A DNA stretch of 64,000 bases from Vanrija pseudolonga (taxonomy: Eukaryota; Basidiomycota; Tremellomycetes; Trichosporonales; Trichosporonaceae): the NCBI RefSeq assembly GCF_020906515.1, contig NC_085855.1, positions 1 through 64,000 of the forward strand, given 5' to 3'. The translations under genes and the position numbers were made by a program. Positions 11,781-21,321 of this stretch are shown piece by piece (within the stretch, counting starts at the first letter, position 1; every line of letters begins with the position of its first letter). The notes beneath the pieces were generated by a model, which saw only the letters and a list, made by a program, of their open reading frames with translations, was not told where the DNA came from and ran no database searches.

Positions 11781-13097
11781 TTACATAAAGTGCAACGTGT
11801 GCACCACGTTGGCGTGCTTGCGATCGCTCGGCTGGCCCATGACCTGCCACGGCTCGGCCATGACCAGGGCAAAGGTCTTGGCACCAACCGCGTCGCGATA
11901 CTCGTGCTGCGTGAGCACATTTACACCTCGCAGTGCCCGCTCGACATCGACCCCGTCGTCGCCCTCGCCCCGGCCCAGCGTGCCCCACCACTTGCGAATC
12001 TCGTCGTGAATCGCTCCAATCAGCAGGACCTTGCGCTGGTCCCACCCCATGCCGGCGGGGTCAAAGTCGAGGTTTAGCCACTCGGGCTGAAACCTCTCGA
12101 GTCCTACAAGCGTGTAGCGGACACGAGGGAGGCTCAACGAGATGGTCTGGACGACATTCTTGAGGAAGCCAAGGGAAGTGTACCCGCCAACGCGCCATGG
12201 GCCAGTCGGCTTGGCGTACGGGCGGAAGACAAGCGTCACATCCTCGACTCGCGCATGATTCGCGTCGGGGATCATGATTGATGCCGAGGTGAGATTGGTG
12301 CGGAGCATGTTGAAGCTGATGGACAGGGTCGCACTGCGCACGGCGTCGGGAAACTCGACGATCATGAACGGCGGGTCGACCTTTTCCTTGGTCAGGTTGA
12401 AGAAGGCAATGTGCGTGTCGGTCGGGAACGGCACGGCGTTGGGCTTGTCCCCAAAGGATAGCTCGCTGGACCTGATCGTCGTGACGCCGGCGAGCGCGTC
12501 GAAGAGCTCCTGGCGGCCTGGGGGTGCCAGGAGGTGAAAGTAGCTCGACGGGGCACCTAGATCCAGCACACGGGTGTACATCCGCATACGGGTGATGCAC
12601 AGCTCGTGGTCGGCCTTGGCTTGGCGGCCCCACTTGAGCCCCGGTATGCGACTGCCTCTGCCCTTGACTCCGCGGGTGAACGGCTGCACAATCTGGACGA
12701 CAATGCCGCGCTTGCCCGTCTTGGGGTGCACTCTTGTCTCGACGTACACATGCACGTGTCGGTACATGACTGCGCTCACGGCGTCATGGAAGGGACGGGA
12801 GACGGCACGTAGGGTCGGGTACGCCGGTTTAGGGAGGTGCGCGACGAGCAGGTCGACGATGGCCGGGGTCGAGAGGACCGCGGCTCCGAGCGAGCATGTC
12901 GGCGTTGGAGGTGTAAGCGGTGCGATGGCCGTCTCGGGCTGAGGCAACGAGTCGTGCGGGAGCGTCGTCGGCGTCGTCGGCGACGGTGGGAGCGTGGATG
13001 ACCGGGGTGGAAGTGCGGCCGTGTGGTCCTTGGGTGAAGTCTTCACGATACGCGTTGAGCGCGCTGCTCTTGTTGATGTCGACTTTGCCTTTGGCAT
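11781..13097 (-). CDS. F-box-like protein, family A member 1
   Basis: Single-exon protein of 438 residues from MPKAKSTSTR at 13097; the open frame extends upstream to 13436, but that part is low-complexity and unlike its relatives. A Ser/Thr/Pro-rich N-terminus of about 80 residues precedes an F-box-like helix pair (AIVDLLVAHLPKPAYPTLRA, then VSRPFHDAVSAVMYRHVHVY). The family signature SRIPGLKWG lies around residue 165, and the C-terminal motif is LTQHEYRDAVG. Five more members lie in this window. F-box proteins usually present substrates to SCF ubiquitin ligases; that role is inferred only from the N-terminal resemblance. It sits tail-side of the 5-oxoprolinase A gene with 392 bases between. 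Confidence 0.7.
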   Translation of the reverse strand: MPKAKSTSTRAARSTRIVKTSPKDHTAALPPRSSTLPPSPTTPTTLPHDSLPQPETAIAPLTPPTPTCSLGAAVLSTPAIVDLLVAHLPKPAYPTLRAVSRPFHDAVSAVMYRHVHVYVETRVHPKTGKRGIVVQIVQPFTRGVKGRGSRIPGLKWGRQAKADHELCITRMRMYTRVLDLGAPSSYFHLLAPPGRQELFDALAGVTTIRSSELSFGDKPNAVPFPTDTHIAFFNLTKEKVDPPFMIVEFPDAVRSATLSISFNMLRTNLTSASIMIPDANHARVEDVTLVFRPYAKPTGPWRVGGYTSLGFLKNVVQTISLSLPRVRYTLVGLERFQPEWLNLDFDPAGMGWDQRKVLLIGAIHDEIRKWWGTLGRGEGDDGVDVERALRGVNVLTQHEYRDAVGAKTFALVMAEPWQVMGQPSDRKHANVVHTLHFM

Positions 13098-13489
13098 TGT
13101 TGGTGATGCTGATGATGATTGTTTGGTTCTGGGTGCGAGAGATAACCACGAGTCGGTGCGAGCGGAAGAGGGCGAGGGGCGGGGGCGAGGGGCGGGTGGC
13201 GTCGGGTGATAACGCAGGTGGGGCGGGGGGTCGTCCAGTGTCAACGTCTCAACATCGAGCAGGAGGTGCCATTGCGCTTGATGCTGCCGTCGTACAAGTA
13301 CTGTTGGTCGTGGTGGATGATGCACAAACAAGGCGACAAGGGCGATGTGATTGTGAGATGTGTGATTGTGATGGCGACTTGCGATGCCCACTCCAACTTT
13401 GTTGTTATTGGCTCGCCAAGGCACCGACAGTTCCACGTGGCTTGCACGTGCAAAAGCAATGACGTGTAAATTAAATGCATCGACTTCTC
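13098..13489. other. Spacer between family A member 1 and the oxoprolinase A gene
   Basis: It contains the promoter and 5' leader of the family A gene. No gene or clear element seen. Confidence 0.5.
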
Positions 13490-15896
13490 CTACTTTGGCA
13501 CTTGTCTGACCAGTAACAAGCTGTTTGTCGTGACGATTGCCTTCCAGTAGACATTGACAAAGATGGTCTGCGTCGCGTCGATGAGAAGAGCAGGGCCCTG
13601 GACCTCGGTGCCAACTGCCAGGCCGTCGAGCTCATACACTGGCGCCTTGACCCTCGAGCCACTGCCCTTGACCGCGTTCCAGACGTACACGTCCTGCTCA
13701 AAGTCGGGCTTGCCGGCAGGGACCAGCGACAGGCGCTTGGCCTCGGCGAAGGTGCTCTCACCGAGACCCTCGTGACTGATGCCAATGCCGCGCACCTTGA
13801 CGTCGTCGACGATAATGTCCTTGTTGAGCAGGAAGCCAAACTCGGCCTTGTATGCGCGCTTAAACTCGGTCGCAAAGTCGTCCGACCCCTCGGGTGCAAG
13901 AATCATAAGGGCCGTGTCGGTGCCATCAAAGCGCATGTTGAGGATGCGCTCGAGCCGGACGTGCGACTTGTCAAAGCCCGCCTCGCCTAGCACGGCCGTA
14001 ACCTTGGCGCCCAGCCCTGCCAAGCGGTCCAGCAGCCCTGGCAATGTCGCTTCGCTGTACCGCTCGGCTGCGGGCTCCTGCAACTCGTACACGCGCTCGG
14101 CCAGTGCAAGGCCGTAGGCACTCAGCACACTCGAGTACTTGTGGATCAACACGCGATCAATGTTGAGCAGCTCGGAGATCTCGCATGCGTGCTGGCCGCC
14201 AGCGCCACCAAATGATGCAAGGACGTGGTCCGACGTCTTGAACCCACGCGCCTCGGTGAGAGTTCGGATCGGCCTCGCCATCGTCTCGTTGGCGATCTTG
14301 ACAAAGCCGTACACAATCTCGTCCATCGGCTTGTCTGTGCCAGTGTCGGCGCGGACCTCGGCGACGAGCTTTTCAAACTGCCTCTTGGTAGCCTCGGGGT
14401 CGAGCTCCTGGTCCTCGTTCGGGCCAAAGCACTTGGGGAAGTACTTGGGCACCAAGCGGCCGAGGAACAGGTTGCCGTCGGTGAGAGCCAATGGTCCGCC
14501 CTTGCGGTAACATGCTGGGCCGGGGTGGGCGCCAGCAGACTCTGGGCCGGCGCGGAACAGCCCAGTCTTGTACGTCAAACAAGATCCACCGCCCGCGGCA
14601 ACCGTGTTGATGTCGAGCTGGGGCACGTTGATGCTGATGCCCGCCGTCGTGGTCTCGGCGACGCTCTCGTACCGGCCAGCGAAACGCGACACATCGGTGG
14701 ATGTCCCGCCGACGTCGAACCCAATGATCGGAGCGCGCTCCTCCTCGTCCCACGAGGTCAACGCGTACCCGACGACACCGCCTGCGGGGCCAGACAGGAT
14801 AGACTTGAGTCCAGAAAAGTGCTTGAGCTCGACGAGGCCGCCGTCCGAGCCCATAAACTCGACGCGCAGGCTGCCGTCCGCGCCGCCCTCGAAGCCAGAG
14901 TAGAACCCGCGGAGGTACTCCTGAAGCACGGGTGTGAGGTAGGCGTCGGCCGTCGTCGACTGACCGCGTGTGGTCATCTTGATGACGGGTAGAAGCTGGG
15001 ATGACAGTGAGATGTGGGGGAAGCCAATCTCCTTGGCAACGGCGCCGACCGCGAGCTCGTGTTCGGGGTAGGTGTACGAGTGGGCAAAGCAGACAGCAAG
15101 CGCACGGCAGCCACCATCGTACAGCTTCTGGAGATCGGCGCGGATGGCCTTGAGATCTAAAGGTGTCAGCTTCGCCCGGGCTAACACCACCCACCTGGCT
15201 CTTGCAAGATAACGACCGCCTCGCCGCTGATGCCGCGAACAATCTTGTCGCCCAGCAGCTGCTTCTGCGCCTCGGCTCCGTTACCGCTATATGCCTGGGC
15301 GATCGACCCGTCATCGTTGAACACGAGAGCGTGCTCGGCCTGCTTCGGGTCGGACGTGTACCCGACAAGAGTAACACGCTCGTCAACCTCGAGGACCTTG
15401 GAGTAGAGCGGCAGCGCACGCTTGATGTTGAGGTCGAAGATGCGTGGGCGGGTCTGGTTGCCAATCTCGAGGAGGTCGCGGAAGCCACGGGTGATGACCA
15501 GCGCGTGGTCCTGACCCTTGCGCTCGAGGAGTGCGTTGGTGGCCACGGTGGTGGAGAGGCGAACGTAGTCTGGTGGGGTGAGCCTGAGCTCCGCTGGGTG
15601 GACATACCGAGGTGGTTGACGGGCAGGGGCTTGCCACGAGGCAGTTCTGTGCCCAGTACTCGCTCCAGGACACGACGAACACCCTCCGTCGGCGCGTCGG
15701 CATAGTTGCCGGGGTCCTGCGACAGGAGCTTGACGACAAAGTCGTACCGGCCACCTGGCTTGGTGGGGTCGAGCACCGAGGCGTAGACGTCGGTAAAGGT
15801 ACCGCCCTAGATGTCAGTCAGAGTACAGTCAAGAGCACCTACGCGGTCGATGGAGATGCGGATGGCGTGGTCTGGGACTGGTGTTGGGACAGTCAT
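13490..15896 (-). CDS. 5-oxoprolinase/hydantoinase A-type subunit (N-terminal half of OPLAH)
   Basis: ATP-dependent 5-oxoprolinase opens 5-oxoproline to glutamate in the glutathione cycle; the A half carries the ATPase-like fold. Four exons (15843-15896, 15608-15806, 15195-15569, 13490-15156) with introns of 36-38 nt join to 764 residues. Splicing produces the signature [13 protein letters not shown] exactly at exon 1-2, in the IDRGGTFTD form of oxoprolinases. Further on are [31 protein letters not shown] and [13 protein letters not shown]. In eukaryotes the enzyme is normally one chain of about 1,270 residues with the B half fused behind; here the protein ends where the B half should begin, and B lies on the opposite strand. 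The two start codons face each other over 415 bp. Confidence 0.88.
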
Positions 15897-16311
15897 GGTG
15901 GGCGATGAGGAGGCAAGCGGGCTTGTTGAGCGCGACCTATTATGCCAAGTCGCTGAGAGTGGAGACTGCGGCTTGACAAGTTGGTCGTCGGAGTAGTTCC
16001 GTCACAGATGTCGTCGTCGCCGCCGAGTCAGGAATGCGCGGGATAGCAAGAGAAGAGAGAGGGGAGAGCGGAGGAGAGGGGAGATGATGTCGAAGTGAGA
16101 TGGGAGATGGGAGCTGGGCGGAGAGCGGAATTGCGTCAGCCAACAATTCCGCGGAGATCTCCGAAGCACCCCCCACGAGCCGCAATGGCGACAGCGGCGG
16201 CCAAGTTCCGACAACGACGACGACAACGACGAGCACCTCGACACCACTTGCTCTTATATCATTGTCAGCAGCATTGTAGAGAGTAGCATCACCGCGACGA
16301 GCACCAGCACC
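15897..16311. promoter_or_regulatory. Shared divergent promoter of the oxoprolinase halves
   Basis: These 415 bases separate two start codons pointing away from each other. There is a purine-rich run (GAGAGAGGGGAGAGCGG) in the middle and a weak TATA-like CTTATATC about 55 bases before the B-subunit ATG. Co-expression of the halves from this region is inferred from layout. Confidence 0.5.
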
Positions 16312-18118
16312 ATGGCAACGACAGAAACGGCCACAGCCCGCCGCGCGGCGGCGTACGACCCAATCCTCCTCTCAGTCTTCTCGAACCGCTTCATGTCCAT
16401 CGCAGAGGCCATGGGCCGCAGCTTGCAGCAGACATCCATCAGCACAAACATCAAGGAGCGACTCGACTACAGCTGTGCGGTATTTGCGCCGACGGGCGAC
16501 CTGGTGGCCAACGCGCCATTCATCCCCGTCCATCTCGGGTCCATGAGCTTTAGCGTCAAGCACCAGCTCGAGCTCCACGGCCCCAGCCTCAAGCCCGGCG
16601 ACGTGCTCCTTACCAACTCGCCGACAACGGGCGGATCGTGAGTGACCCCGCCACTGAAACGCCCACTGACACCTTAGCCACCTCCCCGACCTCACAGTCA
16701 TCACGCCGTGCTTTTCCAACACGGACAGCTCCAAGATCATCTTCTTCACGGCTTCTCGCGCACACCACTCCGACATTGGCGGCATCCTCCCCGGCTCGAT
16801 GCCGCCGACGTCAACGGCGCTGTTTGAAGAGGGTGCCGAGATCCGCAGTCTCAAGATTGTCGACGGTGGCATCTACGACGCTGATGGTGTGTACGAGGCC
16901 CTCGTCACCAACCCGGCCAGCTACCCCGGCTGCTCGGGCTCGCGCAACTTTCGCGACGTAGAGTCGGACCTCAAGGCGCAGGTCGCGGCGAACCACAAGG
17001 GTGCCGAGTTGCTGGGTGCCCTTCAGTCAGAGTACGGACTGGAGACGGTGCAAGAGTACATGGAGCACATCCGGAGGTAGGTAGAGTGGGAAGGCTTGGC
17101 TGACCACTTCAGCAACGCCGAGCAGGCTGTCCGCGACATGCTTGTTCGCACCGCCAAGCGGTTCGGCACTCACCTCCACGCGATCGACTACCTCGACGAC
17201 GGCAGCCCGATCAACCTCACCATTGACATTGACGAGGCCACCGGCTCGGCCGTGTTCGACTTTGAGGGTACCGGCCCCGAGCTTCGGGGCAACCTCAACG
17301 CACCAGTGTGCGTTGTCAACGCGGCTGTCATCTACTGCATGCGGTCGATGATCGGCGAGGACATTCCCCTCAACGCTGGCTGCCTCACTCCCCTCGACAT
17401 TCGCATCCCGGAGGGGTCGCTCCTGTCGCCATCGCCCACCGCCGCGGTGTGCGGCGGCAACGTCATGACATCGCAGCGCATCACCGACGTTGTGCTCAAG
17501 GCATTCAACGCGTGCGCAGCGAGCCAGGGTTGCTGCAACAACCTCTCATTTGGTGTGGGCGGCAAGGACCCGGTCACGGGAGAGGTCACACAAGGATGGG
17601 GATACTACGAGACGATTGCAGGTGGAAGCGGAGCCGGGCCAGGTTGGAACGGCACAAGTGGAGTCCACGTCCACATGACCAACACGCGCATCACCGACCC
17701 CGAGATTCTGGAGCGCCGCTACCCCGTCATCCTGCGCGAGTTCAACTTCCGGCCTGGATCAGGCGGTGAAGGCGCATACAAGGGCGGCAATGGCGCGGTG
17801 CGGACGCTGCAGTTCCTCCAGAGCCTGCAAGTGTCTATCCTCAGTGAACGTCGCGCACGCGCACCGTATGGTGCCAACGGGGGCAGCGATGCCCAGACGG
17901 GCCTCAACCTCTGGGTCAAGGCGCCGCGTGGCGACGAAGCCAGCCGAAAGATCAACATTGGAGGCAAGGGCACTGTGTGGTTCGAGGCTGGAGACGCGCT
18001 CGAAATCCACACACCCGGAGGCGGTGGCTGGGGCAAGGGCGAGGGGGAGGTGGAGCAGACTGGCACCCAGTTCGAGCCGCGCGGCCGCCTGGCAGACGCG
18101 GCGAATGTCGAGTTTTAG
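16312..18118 (+). CDS. 5-oxoprolinase/hydantoinase B-type subunit (C-terminal half of OPLAH)
   Basis: Partner of the divergent A-type gene. Three exons (16312-16637, 16678-17076, 17113-18118; introns of 40 and 36 nt) give 576 residues. The start reads [20 protein letters not shown], followed by [57 protein letters not shown] and late GGGGWG. These are close to the B half of eukaryotic OPLAH rather than a distant bacterial HyuB. Its own ATG sits a few residues before the point where homology begins, so this is a free-standing chain. It ends 24 bases from the convergent phospholipase-like gene. Confidence 0.9.
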
Positions 18119-18142
18119 GCATGGATACATGTTGAGCAGTCT

Positions 18143-19254
18143 CTATACACAGTTGCAGTACGACTCTGTGCCGTTCTGGAACGCAGCGCCGCCAAACTTG
18201 TCCACGGCCAAATAAAACGAAGCTGCGAGGAAACGGCAGTCGGCGAGGGGGGCCAAGAAGTTTTGAGGCACACCTTCGCACTTGGAGAAGACGCACGTCT
18301 TGAACGTGTCGTCACACTGCTTCTTGTTCTTGCTGCAGGTGCCATAGCACACGTCATGGGAATCACAGCACGCCCCAAACCTGTAGTTGCGCACGTCTTC
18401 GGGGAAGATGTCGCCGACCCACTTGGGCCCGCACCCGTTCGAGGTGGGTGTCTTGCCCTTGGACACGGCGCGCTTGCCGGCCGGGCAGCGACCAGACCTG
18501 TCAGGAGGGGGTGGCGGTCGGGCAGTAGTGGGTCCTGGTGGGGGAGGACCAGTTGGGGTGCCGCCGCCGCCGCCTCCTCCGCCACCACCACCACCGTCGT
18601 CACCACCTCCGCCACCTCCCCCGCCACCACCGTCGCCACCTCCGCCGCCCCCCGCGGCAAACAACGCACCCCAAGTGTCCCTCCCCACAATCCCATCGTC
18701 ATCCAGCCCGGCACCTTGCTGGAAGGCCACAACGGCAGCCTTGGTCGCGGGTCCAAACTCCCCGTCGGCATCCACACCCAGCAAGACCTGCGCGGCCTTG
18801 ACCACGCTGCCGGAAGACCCCACGCTGACCTGGTCAAGCAGGGCACCGAGAGTTGCCGGGCCGGGAATGCCGTCGGCGTCAAGACCAGCACGGGACTGGA
18901 ATGCCTTGACCGCCCCCTCTGTCGCCGGGCCCCACAGCCCGTCAGTGGCTAGGCCGTATCCCTGCCCGTTGAGAAGGGTCTGGAGGGCGAGCTTCCTCGT
19001 CGCCGACGCGTCCGAGCCAGCGTACGCGCCGGCCGCGAGGGGGCCGAGGGCGCGCGAATGGAGCTGTTGTTAGCGGTGTCAGGGCGGAGGCCTACCGTGT
19101 GGAGTGGGGCTTCGCGCTCGGCGAGGTCGTAGGCTTGAGGCGAAGCGAGTGAGCGCTCCTGCACCGTGACGACGCCGCCAGCAGCGCCGCCTTAGGGATA
19201 GGCGAGGACGCCAGTGAGAAGGGGCAAGAGTGGGAGGAGAGTAGTCACGCGCAT
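18143..19254 (-). CDS. Secreted phospholipase A2-like protein with peptidoglycan-binding repeats (frame appears interrupted)
   Basis: Two exons (19096-19254, 18143-19063) separated by a 32-nt intron. The N-terminus MRVTTLLPLLPLLTGVLA is a signal peptide. Two PG_binding_1-like repeats follow: ALQTLLNGQGYGLATDGLWG...AVKAFQ and AAQVLLGVDADGEFG...AVVAFQQ. A Gly- then Pro-rich linker of about 50 residues leads to a Cys-rich C-terminal domain. That domain has FGACCDSHDVCYGTC with the His-Asp pair of secreted phospholipases A2, then CDDTFKTC. The frame appears interrupted once near the N-terminus, so the gene may be inactive, mis-sequenced or mis-modelled. A TATATAAG lies about 40 bases upstream. 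The pairing of these domains is unusual and its role unknown. Confidence 0.65.
18557..18655 (-). repeat. Trinucleotide-rich Gly-coding tract
   Basis: A nearly pure run of GGN codons on the minus strand (GGTGGTGGCGGAGG and similar), broken by a few Asp codons, forms the linker of the phospholipase-like protein. Such tracts expand and contract easily. Confidence 0.8.
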
Positions 19255-19923
19255 TGTGCTTGAGTTGAAGAGGCCTAGCCTCGTCGCTGTTCTTATATAC
19301 ACCTCGAAGCGCGTCACAACATGGTCAAGACGCTCACTTGGCAGGGGCAGCGAAACGCGACCCCCAGAAGACAGACGTAAACGCGAAGAAGCAGAGATCC
19401 TTCGTGTCTGACTTGGAGGTGATGAAACGTCCCCAGACTAGACGCGGTGTACGTTCGACGCGTTCGGCGCTGAGGATACAACTACGCACGGCGGGGGCGA
19501 CCGCCCAGCCAAGCTTCGCGGGCATCCATGCCCGGTCGTCATGCAGTAGTGCACCTCCGACGGCATTGACAGCGCCGAGGACTAACCTCTTGACTGGCGA
19601 TTGCAATTCATGTGCGTGTTTCGCGTTTCATTCCCCTCTCGGTGTCGCATCATCGCCGTCTTGATGACGCGTGAGGATGTCTTCTTCTGCTCCGCGGCTC
19701 CCTACACATGCTCCGCTCCGACAAGCACTGCATTTGAACGACTATGCGGTGCCAAACTGACTCGAGTCGGACGCCTAGCACTGCCTCGAAAGCCGTGCCT
19801 CGTCCCATCCCCCAACACCGAGTCGTGTGACGCGGTGGATAAAATGGCAAACAACACCACCTCATCATGCCCAAGCACCATCAAGAATGAACTTTGACCA
19901 CACGACACAAGCTACCCAGCGAC
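19255..19923. other. Divergent intergenic region
   Basis: It lies between the phospholipase-like gene and family A member 2, which point away from each other. Apart from the TATA-like site at 19292-19299 I see no element and no gene. Confidence 0.55.
19292..19299 (-). promoter_or_regulatory. TATA-like box of the phospholipase-like gene
   Basis: The minus strand reads TATATAAG about 38-45 bases before the ATG at 19254, a plausible core promoter position for this group of fungi. Confidence 0.5.
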
Positions 19924-21222
19924 ATGTCAATTACCGACCCAAATAGCAAGGTCGAGGCCCCGCCACCGAGGCCGTTCATCGACCCGACAGCCTATCCACA
20001 CATCTACCAACAGATCCTTGAGGACCCCGCAGTGTACTGGGAGCTTCACGACCTCCGCGTCGTAAGCCGGGCCTTCGCCGACATGATCGACGGGATCCAG
20101 TGCACGCACCTGGTCATACAGATGACCGAACCGGGGACGATCACGCGCAAGTCGTACTGGGACGAGGTCAAGATGCTGGAGGCACACGGTGACGTTATCC
20201 GCTTGCGCGGCGAGGAGTCCTGCGTCGACATGGCGACCAGCGAGGAATACCTTGTCCAGCGTCGAATCACCCTCGACGACATTACCTGCGCCATTCGCGG
20301 CCGCCATATCCCTGTCCTCTGGGCCCTTTGGGAGGACGAGTGGGACTCGGGCAGGCGGCAGCGTGCACTTGGCCTTGTGCGCAGGAACACTAGCACGGTC
20401 GAGTTTGGCATCCACCGTCCTCCAGAACCATGGGCAGCCTACCAGTTCAGGTATGTCGGCCCCGACGCTGTCTTCGCACCAGACGGCTGCTTGCGCCAGG
20501 TCGTGCACGCCCTCTCGGACAGTGTTCGAGAAGTACGCGGAGATCGAAACTGGGTCGTGGACACGATTACACCAAGGCCGGGCAGTCGAGGCAGCAATCT
20601 CGCCGAGTACATACGTCAACGCCTCCCTCATACAGCCATGATCATCCACGCAGTGAACGGCTTTTGGCGAGCGGGCGAGTGGGAGAATCGACCACCAATG
20701 TTCACGCGCGCGCTCGACCTGTCCGTCAAGTACACCTTCCACATCCACTACACCGAGCCCGATAACAAGGTCAACAACCCCGGGATGCTTGACACGCTTA
20801 TCGAGACCATGGCGCAGGGACTTTGGGCACCTTGGACGGTTGTCATCGCCGACCAGGGAGTCCCGGATCAGGCATGGATCGGCCGCCACCCGCCACGCCT
20901 TGCGCCCGTCTATTGGCGCCTTCAGGAAGCCGTACTCGACTGGGTGAGGGACGTGGGACAACGTACCTCTCCACAGCACTTCGGGTACTCTCCTTATGTG
21001 TTTATGGCGAGGGTGCGCTCTATTTTGGTCATCAGCCCTGATGAGTACGAGCAACAAGCCAGCAGCCGGGTGCACAAAGAGGTTGACGAAGTCCACCATT
21101 GGTGGCCCGTCTCCATTCGCGAGCGACATGAGATTGAGAAGGGTAAATGCCGGCGAGAGTTTGATCGGCGGAGGAGACAACGGGAGGAGGCAGCGGCGAA
21201 GGTGTTCGCATCGATGGAGTAG
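19924..21222 (+). CDS. F-box-like protein, family A member 2 (divergent)
   Basis: Single-exon protein of 432 residues from MSITDPNSKV, the first ATG in frame. The F-box-like start FIDPTAYPHIYQQILEDPAV, ELHDLRVVSRAFADMIDGIQ and CTHLVIQM parallels the other members (DLRVVSR versus SLRLVSR). It keeps DEVKMLEAH...RLRGEES, like AEVNALRAK...LLRGEEE in member 4, the PWTVVIAD segment, and a C-terminal ISPDEYEQQ, but lacks the R-[IV]-P-G-x-x-W signature. It ends with a charged helix rich in Arg and Glu. It is the only member on the plus strand. A long open frame on the other strand over the same span is a shadow. Confidence 0.65.
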   Translation: MSITDPNSKVEAPPPRPFIDPTAYPHIYQQILEDPAVYWELHDLRVVSRAFADMIDGIQCTHLVIQMTEPGTITRKSYWDEVKMLEAHGDVIRLRGEESCVDMATSEEYLVQRRITLDDITCAIRGRHIPVLWALWEDEWDSGRRQRALGLVRRNTSTVEFGIHRPPEPWAAYQFRYVGPDAVFAPDGCLRQVVHALSDSVREVRGDRNWVVDTITPRPGSRGSNLAEYIRQRLPHTAMIIHAVNGFWRAGEWENRPPMFTRALDLSVKYTFHIHYTEPDNKVNNPGMLDTLIETMAQGLWAPWTVVIADQGVPDQAWIGRHPPRLAPVYWRLQEAVLDWVRDVGQRTSPQHFGYSPYVFMARVRSILVISPDEYEQQASSRVHKEVDEVHHWWPVSIRERHEIEKGKCRREFDRRRRQREEAAAKVFASME

Positions 21223-21321
21223 ACACAAGGTAGCGAACGAGGAGTAGGGCCATAATCAGTCAATGTATGAGTCTCCAACCTCCTGCACTACGTCGCCAGT
21301 CACTTACTCGATACATACATA

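Noticed and set aside
13490-18118. Bacterial hyuA/hyuB operon transfer as origin of the oxoprolinase genes
   Set aside because: The genes carry host-type short introns, lie divergently rather than as an operon, and the sequence is of the fused eukaryotic type; kept only as an alternative to be tested by trees.
19927-21228. 433-codon open frame on the minus strand
   Set aside because: Antisense shadow of family A member 2, which has the family motifs on the plus strand.
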